Source: Bacteroidales bacterium
Lineage (GTDB): Bacteria > Bacteroidota > Bacteroidia > Bacteroidales > F082
Reading direction: 5' to 3'
DNA length: 64,000 nucleotides
Assembly: GCA_014860665.1 (NCBI GenBank)
Contig: JACZJI010000049.1
Coordinates: 1 to 64,000 of the forward strand
The notes under the pieces were generated by a model, which saw nothing but the letters and a program-made list of their open reading frames with translations, did no database searches and was not told where the DNA came from. Shown here piece by piece: positions 36,260 through 47,461 of the stretch (its first letter is position 1; every line of letters begins with the position of its first letter). Both the position numbers and the translations under genes were made by a program.

Positions 36260-38029
36260 ATGCTGAATATGTTAATGATAAAATATATCAAGATTAGTAC
36301 TGGTTTGTTTTTTTCAGCTTTGATGTTTATGGGTGTTCAAGCATTTGGACAAACTCGTGCAGACTCTCTTAATCCCAAACATCAGGAAAATGTGACGGTT
36401 TATGGCACATCAAAACCTGTTATTGAAAAGGCATATAAAATTAACCAAAAACCACAGCTTCCAAGGATTGATATGCCATCAACCACGTTTACTGATGATT
36501 TTACAGGACAGGAGATGCCTACCACCATCACATTGCAACCAATAAAGCCTGCCTTGATTACTGAGGAAATCAAAAATACCACATGGAATAATGTTTTCAG
36601 GTTGGGAGTTGGAAGCCGTATTTCACCATATGCTGAATTTTTTCACTCCAGCGGTGTGGAATCGTCTTATAGATTTAATGTGCATTTATATCATTATTCG
36701 TCGTTTGCCAACATTAAAAACTATCTTCCCAGCCCTTATTCAAATACCTCTGCGGAAGTAGATTTTGAGAAATATTTTGACTATCACATTCTGGGTTTTA
36801 AAGCTGCCTATAAATTAAATGCGAATCGTTATTATGGACATGAAACATCTCATGACACAATTGCGTTTAATAAAAAAGATAACCGATTTAAACAGCGCTA
36901 TCAGGAGGGCTCATTTTCTATTGATTATGCAAGCACTTACAGAGATTTCGACAAACTTCATCACAGAATTCAAGCTTCTACATATTACATCTCTGATATT
37001 CACGGAACTTCGGAACTTTTTGCCGGTATTAATTTTGATGTTCACAAGGCATTTGAGGTTTATAATGTCTTTAACCATCAACAGTTAGGTATTGTAGGAA
37101 AGTATTCTTTATATCAGGAAAAAACCAATCTTGGGCAAAACAGAGATAATTATATTGGAGGCATGCCTTATTTTGATGCGAAATATGGTATTATTTCTTT
37201 CAGAGCCGGACTTAATGTTCAATGGTTGATGTCGTATAATGTTAAGCTACATTTTTATCCCTATTTGGATGCTAAATTCAATGTTATTCCACAACGCTTT
37301 TCTCTGTTTGCAGGTGTGAAGGGAGGGCTGAAAAAGAATAGTTTAGCTGTTCTTGCAGATGAAAATCCGTTCCTTTCTTCTTACAATAATGAATACCATT
37401 GGCAGAATAACAAGCTGGAATTTTATGGTGGGTTTAAAGGCAATATTGCCAGAAGACTTGATTTTGAAGTTAGTGCAGGTTATCAGACATTTCAGGATAT
37501 GGCGTTCTTTGATTATCCCATATTTAGTAGTCCTGATAGCTCCATGTCAGGCCCCAATCCGTTCAGTTATCTGAATGTTTTTAATGTAAAATATGCAAGT
37601 GGTAACCTTATGGCGTTTTCTGCGGGGCTTACTTATGTTAATTCTAGTAATGTAAAAGTCTGGCTGCTTGGTAATTATAATCGATATAACATGGATGGTA
37701 ATTATCGTCCGTTGTACAAACCCCTTCAAGAAGTTCGTTTTGGGTGTTCTATTAGGATGAGTGGAAAATTCAGACCATGGATTGAAGCATACTATATGGG
37801 GAATCGATGGGCAAGTTATCAGTTAACGAGTTCTGGGACAGGCAACTCATCTTATTTTTATGAGTTGCCAGCATATTATGACATTAATTTTGGAAGTGAT
37901 TATCAAATCAGTACACAATTATCCGCATTTCTAAAAATTACCAATCTGTTGAATCAGAAATATTTACAATTTAATAGTTACCCGGTAAAAGGACTCGAAG
38001 TTATGCTTGGAGCAGCCTACAGATTTTAA
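36260..38029 (+). CDS. TonB-receptor-like outer-membrane beta-barrel without plug
   Basis: A roughly 589-residue outer-membrane protein. The signal peptide ends MGVQAFGQ. Three ATG starts compete (36260, 36269, 36275); the first is reported. After a proline-rich periplasmic segment comes a long run of alternating aromatic beta strands (VESSYRFNVHLYHYSSF; FRAGLNVQWLMSYNVKLHFYPYL), ending in Phe (GAAYRF) as BAM substrates do. The last strands (INFGSDYQISTQLSAFLKITNLLNQKY) resemble TonB-dependent receptors, but the plug domain is missing. It probably forms a two-gene unit with the upstream TPR gene. Confidence 0.8.
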   Translation: MLNMLMIKYIKISTGLFFSALMFMGVQAFGQTRADSLNPKHQENVTVYGTSKPVIEKAYKINQKPQLPRIDMPSTTFTDDFTGQEMPTTITLQPIKPALITEEIKNTTWNNVFRLGVGSRISPYAEFFHSSGVESSYRFNVHLYHYSSFANIKNYLPSPYSNTSAEVDFEKYFDYHILGFKAAYKLNANRYYGHETSHDTIAFNKKDNRFKQRYQEGSFSIDYASTYRDFDKLHHRIQASTYYISDIHGTSELFAGINFDVHKAFEVYNVFNHQQLGIVGKYSLYQEKTNLGQNRDNYIGGMPYFDAKYGIISFRAGLNVQWLMSYNVKLHFYPYLDAKFNVIPQRFSLFAGVKGGLKKNSLAVLADENPFLSSYNNEYHWQNNKLEFYGGFKGNIARRLDFEVSAGYQTFQDMAFFDYPIFSSPDSSMSGPNPFSYLNVFNVKYASGNLMAFSAGLTYVNSSNVKVWLLGNYNRYNMDGNYRPLYKPLQEVRFGCSIRMSGKFRPWIEAYYMGNRWASYQLTSSGTGNSSYFYELPAYYDINFGSDYQISTQLSAFLKITNLLNQKYLQFNSYPVKGLEVMLGAAYRF

Positions 38030-38163
38030 AGAAAAATATTTTCGATATTGAACTAAAATGAATTCTCAAAATACACAGAGATAAATAGTTATTAATCATT
38101 TTAATTGTTCATAACTTACCTTGTGTTAGATCAGGTATGAGGAGAATAAACAGGTTTTTTTTG

Positions 38164-38171
38164 TACCTTTG
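38164..38171 (+). promoter_or_regulatory. -7 promoter element for gyrB
   Basis: TACCTTTG matches TAnnTTTG, 42 bases before the ATG. No TTTG was seen at -33. Confidence 0.45.
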
Positions 38172-38204
38172 CCAATCTTATATCTAGAAAAGAGGGTTTC
38201 ATAG

Positions 38205-40175
<1,971 letters not shown>

Positions 40176-40191
40176 TAACGTTAGGATATTT

Positions 40192-40223
40192 AAAAAAAGG
40201 CGGTCTTTTGACCGCCTTTTTTT
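40192..40223 (+). terminator. Terminator after gyrB
   Basis: A 14-bp perfect stem AAAAAAAGGCGGTC (40192-40205)/GACCGCCTTTTTTT (40210-40223), loop TTTT. Confidence 0.95.
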
Positions 40224-40240
40224 GTTTTCCGGAAATAAAA

Positions 40241-40265
40241 AAAGACCGCAAAACTTACGGTCTTT
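40241..40265 (-). terminator. Terminator after tRNA-His
   Basis: Stem AAAGACCG (40241-40248)/CGGTCTTT (40258-40265); A residues before it give the T-run on the minus strand. It starts three bases past the tRNA 3' end. Confidence 0.85.
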
Positions 40266-40268
40266 CTG

Positions 40269-40343
40269 GGTGGAAGATGGGACTTGAACCCACGACCCCT
40301 GGAACCACAATCCAGTGCTCTAACCAGCTGAGCTACATCCACC
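40269..40343 (-). tRNA. tRNA-His (GTG)
   Basis: The minus strand folds as a cloverleaf: acceptor GTGGATG/CTTCCAC (one mismatch), D arm GCTC-AGCTGGTTA-GAGC, anticodon arm CTGGA-TTGTGGT-TCCAG with anticodon GTG, and T arm GTGGG-TTCAAGT-CCCAT. The extra 5' G (-1) faces a C at position 73, the histidine identity pair. The sequence after C73 does not supply a full CCA, so CCA is likely added after transcription. Confidence 0.95.
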
Positions 40344-40458
40344 ATTTGGGGCTGCAAATATACAATATTTTCTTTCAGTCAAGAATTAGTTTGTAAAATT
40401 GGAGTAAAAATTTCAGGAGAATTTTTCGAACGGAAAAATGAGTGGTGCTTTGTTTTTT

Positions 40459-40466
40459 TATCTTTG
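40459..40466 (+). promoter_or_regulatory. -7 promoter element for the permease gene
   Basis: TATCTTTG ends five bases before the ATG at 40472; a leaderless transcript is likely and supports that start. Confidence 0.45.
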
Positions 40467-40471
40467 AGACA

Positions 40472-41692
40472 ATGTTATTTAAACACTTCACTGAAGATAC
40501 TTCCGGTTCTCTTTCCAGGCTTGCCTGGGAAAAATTCAAACGCAACTTTCAGGGAATGATTGCGCTGGGCTTGATATTATTTGCCATGCTGGTAGGGCTG
40601 TTTTCTTATTTGATAATCCCGGATTCAACCCCGGATGCCAACAGGCAAATATTGGAGATTGCGACACAGAAACCTGGATTTAAAGTTAAAATGTTGAGAG
40701 TTAGGAAAAATGAGCCTCCGATCGAGGTTTCATTTTTACATAAAATGCTGTTTGGCAAAAGAAGTAATTACACGCTTGTACCCATCGAATCATGGCATTT
40801 TGAAAAAGGAAATCTTATAGTCAAAGTTTTTGATGCTGATCATGACGGATTGGTTCAAAACTATGATATAGCCGATATTTTATATCCGCTGCAAGGAAAA
40901 ACAAAGGTTTCAGGGGAGGTGATTACTTTTACTGAACTGAACGGAATCAGGAAGACGGAGAATATTGCATTGATGCAAAAGCAAATTCTTGCAAGCAATA
41001 TTATTTCAAAAACTTTTTTGCTGGGAACTGATCAGTTTGGCAGAGATCTTTTCAGCCGATTGATTCTGGGAACACGCATCAGCCTTTCTGTAGGATTTGT
41101 AGCTGTGGGAATTTCTTTGATTATTGGCATTTTGCTGGGGTCTTTTGCCGGTTTTTATCAGGGCAGGGTGGATGATGTCATTAGTTGGTTTATCAATGTA
41201 GTTTGGTCCATTCCGACTTTATTATTGGTCATTGCTATCACTTTTGCTTTGGGGAAAGGATTTTGGCAGATCTTTTTTGCAGTTGGCCTTACTATGTGGG
41301 TGGAAGTGGCCCGTGTGGTGCGAGGCCAAATGATGAGTGCACGTCAATATGAATATGTTGAGGCTGGTATAGCACTTGGATACTCCAAGTTCAGGATTAT
41401 GATAAAACATATTCTGCCTAATATCCTGAGTCCGGTCATTGTTATTTCAGCAGCTAATTTTGCTTCTGCTATCCTTATAGAAGCAGGCCTGAGCTTTCTG
41501 GGAATCGGTGTGCAGCCTCCTATTCCTTCCTGGGGAAATATGATTAAAGAATATTACAGTTTTATTGTGCTGCATTCGGCATATCTTGCTATTGTTCCAG
41601 GGGTGGCTATTGTCGTCCTTGTACTCGCATTTATGACGCTGGGAAACAGCCTACGTGATGCCCTTGATGTGAAAGAAGAAGTTAGGTCCTAG
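40472..41692 (+). CDS. Dpp/OppC-type ABC transporter permease
   Basis: An inner-membrane subunit of a peptide/nickel-type ABC importer (about 406 residues). The ATG at 40472 gives MLFKHFTEDTSG; an upstream GTG is disregarded because the promoter lies between them. After the first membrane helix (about 30-50) comes an unusually long extracytoplasmic insert of about 120 residues. The binding-protein-dependent permease domain follows, with DQFGRDLFSRLILGTRISL and the EAA loop EAGIALGYSKFRIMIKHILP. No partner permease, binding protein or ATPase is adjacent. Ordinary DppC is about 300 residues long. Confidence 0.88.
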   Translation: MLFKHFTEDTSGSLSRLAWEKFKRNFQGMIALGLILFAMLVGLFSYLIIPDSTPDANRQILEIATQKPGFKVKMLRVRKNEPPIEVSFLHKMLFGKRSNYTLVPIESWHFEKGNLIVKVFDADHDGLVQNYDIADILYPLQGKTKVSGEVITFTELNGIRKTENIALMQKQILASNIISKTFLLGTDQFGRDLFSRLILGTRISLSVGFVAVGISLIIGILLGSFAGFYQGRVDDVISWFINVVWSIPTLLLVIAITFALGKGFWQIFFAVGLTMWVEVARVVRGQMMSARQYEYVEAGIALGYSKFRIMIKHILPNILSPVIVISAANFASAILIEAGLSFLGIGVQPPIPSWGNMIKEYYSFIVLHSAYLAIVPGVAIVVLVLAFMTLGNSLRDALDVKEEVRS

Positions 41693-41777
41693 CAAAAATT
41701 CCTCTTGTTTCTGGCAAAGAAATTCGAAAAATTGTTATAATTTTAGATTCTTTAAAACCTTTAAACCCAATATAATC

Positions 41778-43913
41778 ATGAAAAAGAGGATATTTTTTGT
41801 CATTTTTGCACCTGTCTTTTTATTGAGCTCCTGTGTTCAAAACAAAAAGCAAGTTTTTGTTTATCCAAAAGCGAAAAAAGTGGATACTGTAGATACCTAT
41901 TTTGGCCATAAAGTGCCCGATCCTTATCGTTGGCTTGAAAACGATAATTCTGCTGAAACCAAACAGTGGGTGGCAGAAGAAAACAAACTGACGATGGACT
42001 ATCTGTCTAAGATACCGTTTCGTGAAAAATTACGTGAACGTTTGACACAGATTTGGAACTATCCCAAATACGGAGTCCCTTTCAAAAGAGGGGGGATATA
42101 TTTCTTTTTTAAGAATGATGGTGTTCAGAATCAGAGTGTTTTGTACATGCAGAAGAATCTTGAAGCTACACCCGAAGTTCTGTTAGATCCCAATAAGCTT
42201 TCAAACGATGGAACGGTAGCGCTGGCATCCATAGGAATTTCAAAAAATGGCAAATACCTCGCTTATGGAATTGCAAGAGGAGGTTCAGATTGGAATGAGA
42301 TCTTTGTAATGAATATCGCCACTCGGAAGATGCTTCCTGACAGCATTAATTGGGTGAAATTTTCGGGCATATCCTGGAAGGGCGACGGATTCTTTTATTC
42401 TGCCTATAGTGCTCCTAAAAAAGGTGAAGAACTCCTGCAGCAAAACCGTTTTCATAAAGTATTTTATCACAAGCTGGGTACAAAACAGGATAAAGATTTG
42501 CTCATCTTCCATAATGATAAGTACCCATTGAGGAATTATTATGCATATACAACCCGTGACGAAAAGTTTTTGATTGTCAGTGAGTCAGAATCAACAAGCG
42601 GAAATGCGTTGTATGCAGCCCGGTTGGATGATGTAAATCATTTGCGTTTTGTGAATTTATATAGCGACTTTAAATATGATAACTCTGTAGTGGGGCATTT
42701 GGGTGATGATTTACTTGTCCTTACTAATGAGAATGCTCCATTTTATAAGCTGGTAAAAATCAATATTAATCATCCTGAGAAGCAGGCCGTCATTCTTCCT
42801 GAAAAAAATAATGAAAAAGAAGTGTTACAATCGGTAGATTTTCTTGGAAATCAGATTTTTGGTGAATATTTGAAAGATGCCAGCAGCCGTGGATATTTCT
42901 ATGATTACAATGGGAAATATTTAGGAGAGTTGAATCTTCCTGAAATGGGTACTATTAGCGGACTGAGTGGCGAAAAAGGCGATGATGAAGCATTCTACGG
43001 TTTTACTTCATTCACAGTTCCAACAACAATATTTTCTCTGAACGTAAAGACACACCAATCTACAATTTTCAAGAAACCTCAGGTTAACTTCAATCCTGAC
43101 GAATTTGTTACGAAACAAGTATTCTACAGAAGTAAAGACAGTACTTTGATTCCCTTGTTTATTACATACAAAAAAGGAATAGAATTAAATGGTGAGAATC
43201 CGACTTTATTGTATGGTTATGGCGGCTTTAATATTAGTCTGACACCGGGATTCAGTATTAGTCGAATTGCCTTTTTAGAACAGGGAGGAATATATGCAGA
43301 AGCCAATCTCCGCGGTGGTGGCGAATATGGGGAGGAGTGGCATTTAGCAGGAACTAAAATGCATAAGCAAAATGTGTTTGATGATTTTATTTATGCTGCA
43401 CATTATCTGATCAATGAAAAGTATACCAATAGCGATAAGCTTGCCATTATGGGAGGCTCCAATGGCGGTTTGTTGATTGGTGCCTGTATGACTCAACAAC
43501 CTCAATTATTCCGCGTTGCTATTCCTATGGTAGGGGTTATGGACATGCTTAGATATCAGAAATTTACCATTGGTTGGGCTTGGGCATCAGATTATGGTCG
43601 CAGTGATGAAAGCGAAGCAATGTTTAAATATCTCTATGGTTACTCTCCGTTGCATAATATTAAAAAAGGGGTACTTTATCCTGCTACGTTGGCCATAACA
43701 GCCGATCATGATGACAGAGTTGTTCCGGGACATACTTTTAAATTTATGGCAACATTGCAGGCAGATGCTTTACCGGAACGCCCGGCTTTAGTCAGAATTG
43801 AGACCAGAGCAGGGCATGGTGTAGGAAAACCTACTTCCAAGCAGATTAATGAATCTACAGATGTCTATTCATTTATAATGTATAACCTTGGAATGAAGCC
43901 GCATTTTGAATAA
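41778..43913 (+). CDS. Prolyl oligopeptidase family serine peptidase (S9A)
   Basis: An exported prolyl endopeptidase of 711 residues. The N-terminus is a lipoprotein-type signal (FAPVFLLSSC, Cys at about 19). A seven-bladed propeller (about 70-430) precedes the alpha/beta hydrolase domain. Nucleophile Ser561 is in GGSNGGLLIG, Asp is in DHDDRVVPGH and His in RAGHGVGKPT. It cleaves after proline in short peptides; as a lipoprotein it would act in the periplasm. A single gene with its own terminator region. Confidence 0.92.
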   Translation: MKKRIFFVIFAPVFLLSSCVQNKKQVFVYPKAKKVDTVDTYFGHKVPDPYRWLENDNSAETKQWVAEENKLTMDYLSKIPFREKLRERLTQIWNYPKYGVPFKRGGIYFFFKNDGVQNQSVLYMQKNLEATPEVLLDPNKLSNDGTVALASIGISKNGKYLAYGIARGGSDWNEIFVMNIATRKMLPDSINWVKFSGISWKGDGFFYSAYSAPKKGEELLQQNRFHKVFYHKLGTKQDKDLLIFHNDKYPLRNYYAYTTRDEKFLIVSESESTSGNALYAARLDDVNHLRFVNLYSDFKYDNSVVGHLGDDLLVLTNENAPFYKLVKININHPEKQAVILPEKNNEKEVLQSVDFLGNQIFGEYLKDASSRGYFYDYNGKYLGELNLPEMGTISGLSGEKGDDEAFYGFTSFTVPTTIFSLNVKTHQSTIFKKPQVNFNPDEFVTKQVFYRSKDSTLIPLFITYKKGIELNGENPTLLYGYGGFNISLTPGFSISRIAFLEQGGIYAEANLRGGGEYGEEWHLAGTKMHKQNVFDDFIYAAHYLINEKYTNSDKLAIMGGSNGGLLIGACMTQQPQLFRVAIPMVGVMDMLRYQKFTIGWAWASDYGRSDESEAMFKYLYGYSPLHNIKKGVLYPATLAITADHDDRVVPGHTFKFMATLQADALPERPALVRIETRAGHGVGKPTSKQINESTDVYSFIMYNLGMKPHFE

Positions 43914-44006
43914 TTCAGGATAAGACTAATGAGGTAGTTAAAGGTAGGTTTTGTTATGTTATTTTAACAATTTTTATAAGAGCAAGAAGTTAGAATAGAT
44001 ATTCAT

Positions 44007-44050
44007 AAACGGTCATTTTCCAGAAGAGTTATTCCGGAAAATGGCCGTTT
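44007..44050 (+). terminator. Terminator after prolyl oligopeptidase
   Basis: A 15-bp stem (44007-44021 with 44036-44050, one G-T pair) around a 14-base loop, followed by CTTTTG. It lies about 93 bases after the stop. Confidence 0.8.
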
Positions 44051-44142
44051 CTTTTGTAAATCAAAATGTTAAATAAGGTTTGTAATGTGAGTATTTATAT
44101 TGAATTTAAATTATGGATAGGGTAGTTTGCTCCCATTTCTTT

Positions 44143-44150
44143 TAATTTTG
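44143..44150 (+). promoter_or_regulatory. -7 promoter element for the phosphate transporter
   Basis: TAATTTTG, 16 bases before the ATG. Confidence 0.45.
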
Positions 44151-44166
44151 TTACCAAACTCTCTAT

Positions 44167-46470
44167 ATGGAAAAGATTTATCTCATTCTTGTAATTGTAC
44201 TTTTTCTTTTAGCAATTTCTGATTTAATTGTTGGTGTAAGTAACGATGCCGTTAACTTTTTGAATTCTGCCGTTGGATCGAAAGTAGCCTCATTTAAAGT
44301 GATCATTATCATGGCTGCATTGGGAGTTATGGTGGGAGCCACATTCTCAAGTGGTATGATGGAGGTTGCCCGAAAAGGGATTTTTCATCCTCAGATGTTC
44401 TATTTCTCTGAAATAATGATCATCTTCCTGGCAGTGATGACAACTGATGTTATTATGCTGGATACGTTTAATACATTTGGGTTGCCAACTTCAACAACGG
44501 TTTCCATTGTTTTTGAATTGCTTGGATCTGCGGTTGCAATGGCTTCAATAAAACTTTCGGCGTCCCCGGAAGTAATGGCATCTTTCAAAAACTATCTGTT
44601 TGAAAACCATTTTATTACAAGCATCGATCAGACACTCAATTTAGGTGACTTTATAAACTCGGGAAAAGCTCTGGCTATTATTTCCGGAATATTGTTCTCC
44701 GTTGCAGTAGCTTTTGTTGTAGGAGCTGTTATACAATATATTGTCCGCATTATTTTCTCCTTTAACTATAAGAAAAGGATGAAATGGTTCGGTGGCCTAT
44801 GGGGGGGAATTGCTTTTACGGCAATTACATATTTTATTGTGATTAAAGGCGCCAATGGCGTAAGCTTTTTGTCGCAATCTGCTAAAGAATGGATGCATAA
44901 TAATACAGGCCTCATAATGGTTTACAGTTTCATTATGTGGACCATTTTGTTGCAAATGCTAAACTGGCTTTTCAAAATTAATATTCTGAAAACTATCGTT
45001 TTGATAGGTACCTTTTCACTGGCTTTGGCATTTGCCGGAAACGACCTTGTTAATTTTATCGGTGTCCCGATTGCAGGTTATAACGCATATGAAGTTTATG
45101 CCCATACGGCAGGTGCAAATGCTCATACGCTTCCCATGATTGCTTTAGGGGGAAAAGTAGCTACTCCAACTACATTTCTGTTGCTAGCAGGTTTGGTTAT
45201 GGTCTTAACGCTGGCAATTTCCAAAAAGGCCAAAACTGTTATTAAAACTTCCGTGGACCTTAGCCGTCAGGATGAGGGGGATGAACGTTTCAAAGCAAGT
45301 GCTCTTTCAAAAGCTATCGTTCGCTCATCAATTAATCTTTCAAAAGGAATTAATAAGATTATGCCAGGCAGGCTTGCAAAAGCTATTGATAGACAGTTTG
45401 AGCCCTATACAGATGTGGCAGTAAAACCAAAAGATGCACCGGCTTTCGATTTGATTCGGGCATCCGTAATTTTGGTTATTTCCAGTTTGCTGATTGCCTT
45501 GGGAACTTCCCTTACACTGCCTCTTTCTACGACTTATGTGACTTTTATGGTTGCCATGGGAACATCGTTGGCCGATAAAGCCTGGGATAGGGAAAGTGCT
45601 GTTTACAGAATCTCCGGAGTGTTTTCTGTTATTGGAGTTTGGTTCCTGACAGCATTTACAGCTTTCTCGATTTCATTTATTTTGGTTTACGCTTATTACT
45701 ACGGTGGAAATGTGGTCGTATTCTTCTTTCTTGCGCTGATAGTATTCCTCGTTTATCGCTCGCACAGGGTACATGGTAAAAAACTGAAAGAGGCTCAACA
45801 GGATGGTGAGGGAGTTTACGGAATAACCGACGAGAATCTTCTTGATCGTACAAAGTTTACATTGATCAGCAACATTAAAAAGATTAATCGCGAATTCCAT
45901 CATATTGTTGATGGCCTGGAAAAAGAGGATATCAAGCAACTGAAAAAATCTAAGAAGGTGATTGATGAAATGGCCTCAAGGACCAAATATCTCAAAAACC
46001 ACATTAATGTTATTATTGAGAGACTAAGAGGGGAATCCGTTGATACATCTTATTACCTAGTCGAGGTTCTTGATTACATGCGTGAGATGATCCACAGTAT
46101 ATCTTTTGTGAACGGACCAGCTCTTACTCATGTTGACAATAATCACAAACCACTTAAAATAGAACAGGTGGAAGAATTGCATATGCTTTCAAGTTACGTT
46201 GAAAGATTCCTAAAAATGGTAACTGAGAGTTTTGTTAATAACGATTTTTCAGGGCAGCAAATCATTTTGAAATTACAAAAAGAGTCTATTGATTACCTCG
46301 AAACATGTCGAAAAGCGCAAATCAGACGTATTAAAGGGGGGTTAGTAGGAACACGTAATAGCGTTCTATACTTGAATTTATTGAGCGAAACGAAAAATCT
46401 TTTACTTCAGACAGGAAATCTGTTTAAATCAGAACGGGACTTCGTTAGCATCAAAAACAATCATGATTGA
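44167..46470 (+). CDS. Pit-family phosphate transporter with C-terminal PhoU-like domain
   Basis: A 767-residue inner-membrane protein. The transporter part (about 1-545) has the two inverted Pit signatures: DLIVGVSNDAVNFLNSAVGS near residue 20 and GNDLVNFIGVPIAGY near 290. THTLP-like AHTLPMIALGG and PTSTTVS are also present. About 12 membrane helices are expected. The last 210 residues are soluble helices (NLLDRTKFTLISNIKKINREF onward) resembling PhoU, which in Pst systems is a separate regulator. Phosphate is symported with H+ or Na+. Fusion of the regulator to the carrier suggests direct feedback on uptake. Confidence 0.88.
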   Translation: MEKIYLILVIVLFLLAISDLIVGVSNDAVNFLNSAVGSKVASFKVIIIMAALGVMVGATFSSGMMEVARKGIFHPQMFYFSEIMIIFLAVMTTDVIMLDTFNTFGLPTSTTVSIVFELLGSAVAMASIKLSASPEVMASFKNYLFENHFITSIDQTLNLGDFINSGKALAIISGILFSVAVAFVVGAVIQYIVRIIFSFNYKKRMKWFGGLWGGIAFTAITYFIVIKGANGVSFLSQSAKEWMHNNTGLIMVYSFIMWTILLQMLNWLFKINILKTIVLIGTFSLALAFAGNDLVNFIGVPIAGYNAYEVYAHTAGANAHTLPMIALGGKVATPTTFLLLAGLVMVLTLAISKKAKTVIKTSVDLSRQDEGDERFKASALSKAIVRSSINLSKGINKIMPGRLAKAIDRQFEPYTDVAVKPKDAPAFDLIRASVILVISSLLIALGTSLTLPLSTTYVTFMVAMGTSLADKAWDRESAVYRISGVFSVIGVWFLTAFTAFSISFILVYAYYYGGNVVVFFFLALIVFLVYRSHRVHGKKLKEAQQDGEGVYGITDENLLDRTKFTLISNIKKINREFHHIVDGLEKEDIKQLKKSKKVIDEMASRTKYLKNHINVIIERLRGESVDTSYYLVEVLDYMREMIHSISFVNGPALTHVDNNHKPLKIEQVEELHMLSSYVERFLKMVTESFVNNDFSGQQIILKLQKESIDYLETCRKAQIRRIKGGLVGTRNSVLYLNLLSETKNLLLQTGNLFKSERDFVSIKNNHD

Positions 46471-46510
46471 TGCTCAGGTGAAAACAAGATTTTTTGTTTG
46501 AAATTTTGAA

Positions 46511-47389
46511 TTATTTGGAGGCGAGGAGAAAACGATCCTTGCCTCTGAAATCCTGACGAAGTAAAATGTGATTGAAAGAATAATCCTTAGTCAACTCAGT
46601 TAAGGCTTTTCCATAATTTTCATTGATTTCTAAGAAGATATATCCTTCTTTTGACAGATGCTCTTTACTGAATTCCAGTATTTTATTATAAAAGAAAAGG
46701 GGATCTTTTTCAGGAGCAAACAAAGCGGATTGTGGTTCCCATTCCAGAACATTACTGCTCATTTGATTTTTGTCTTCGTAAGTCACATATGGAGGGTTGC
46801 TAACAATGATATCATAGCATTCTAAACTTTCATATTGCTTTGAATCAGTTATATCAATGTTCAATAATTCGATCTCCACTTTATTGTTCTGAGCATTTTT
46901 CTCAGCAATTTTTAAAGCTTCTTTGGAAACGTCCAGCCCTGCAATCTCACATTGAGTAAGGTTACTTTTCAAGGCAACTGCAATACAACCACTCCCTGTT
47001 CCTATATCCAAAATTTTTTTGTTTATAAAACCATATTTAGCTATCAAATCAACTAGTTCTTCGGTTTCAGGTCTGGGAATTAAAACATCAGGACTTACCA
47101 CAAAACGTAATCCGCAAAAAGTCGTTTCTCCCAGTATATACTGAATAGGTTCCGATTTTAAAAGTCGTTTCATTGCAAAATGAACTTTCAGTAATTCCGA
47201 TTCAGAAAGCCGTAATTCAGGGTTTAAAGCTTGTGCAATACGGTTTAACCCCAAATAGTGTTCTATGAGAATATTTATCAGATTTTCCGTCTCCTCTGGA
47301 GCATAGATTTCCTTCAATTGACTGCGGAAAATTGGTTTTAGATCTGATAAACGATTTGATGGATAGTTCATATTGCAAAATAAGCTCAT
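46511..47389 (-). CDS. prmC: Peptide chain release factor glutamine methyltransferase
   Basis: PrmC/HemK methylates the GGQ glutamine of RF1/RF2 using SAM (292 residues). The N-terminal helical domain is followed by the methyltransferase fold: KILDIGTGSGCIAVAL (SAM loop) and the catalytic NPPYVTYED motif. RPETEELVD lies at the usual position. The start at 47389 or the internal ATG at 47371 is possible; both keep the domain. The gene is convergent with the Pit gene, 40 bases away. Confidence 0.94.
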   Translation of the reverse strand: MSLFCNMNYPSNRLSDLKPIFRSQLKEIYAPEETENLINILIEHYLGLNRIAQALNPELRLSESELLKVHFAMKRLLKSEPIQYILGETTFCGLRFVVSPDVLIPRPETEELVDLIAKYGFINKKILDIGTGSGCIAVALKSNLTQCEIAGLDVSKEALKIAEKNAQNNKVEIELLNIDITDSKQYESLECYDIIVSNPPYVTYEDKNQMSSNVLEWEPQSALFAPEKDPLFFYNKILEFSKEHLSKEGYIFLEINENYGKALTELTKDYSFNHILLRQDFRGKDRFLLASK

Positions 47390-47448
47390 TTTTGTCAGAA
47401 ACCATATGTTTCATTCTACTTTCCCTTTTAGTTTCCGGTGCACTTTTT

Positions 47449-47456
47449 TAGCTTTG
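47449..47456 (+). promoter_or_regulatory. -7 promoter element for the P-loop NTPase gene
   Basis: TAGCTTTG ends five bases before the ATG at 47462, indicating a leaderless mRNA and ruling out the upstream GTG. Confidence 0.45.
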
Positions 47457-47461
47457 TAGTC

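Noticed and set aside
40208..40396. Reading frame spanning tRNA-His
   Set aside because: Lies across a terminator and a tRNA; not coding.
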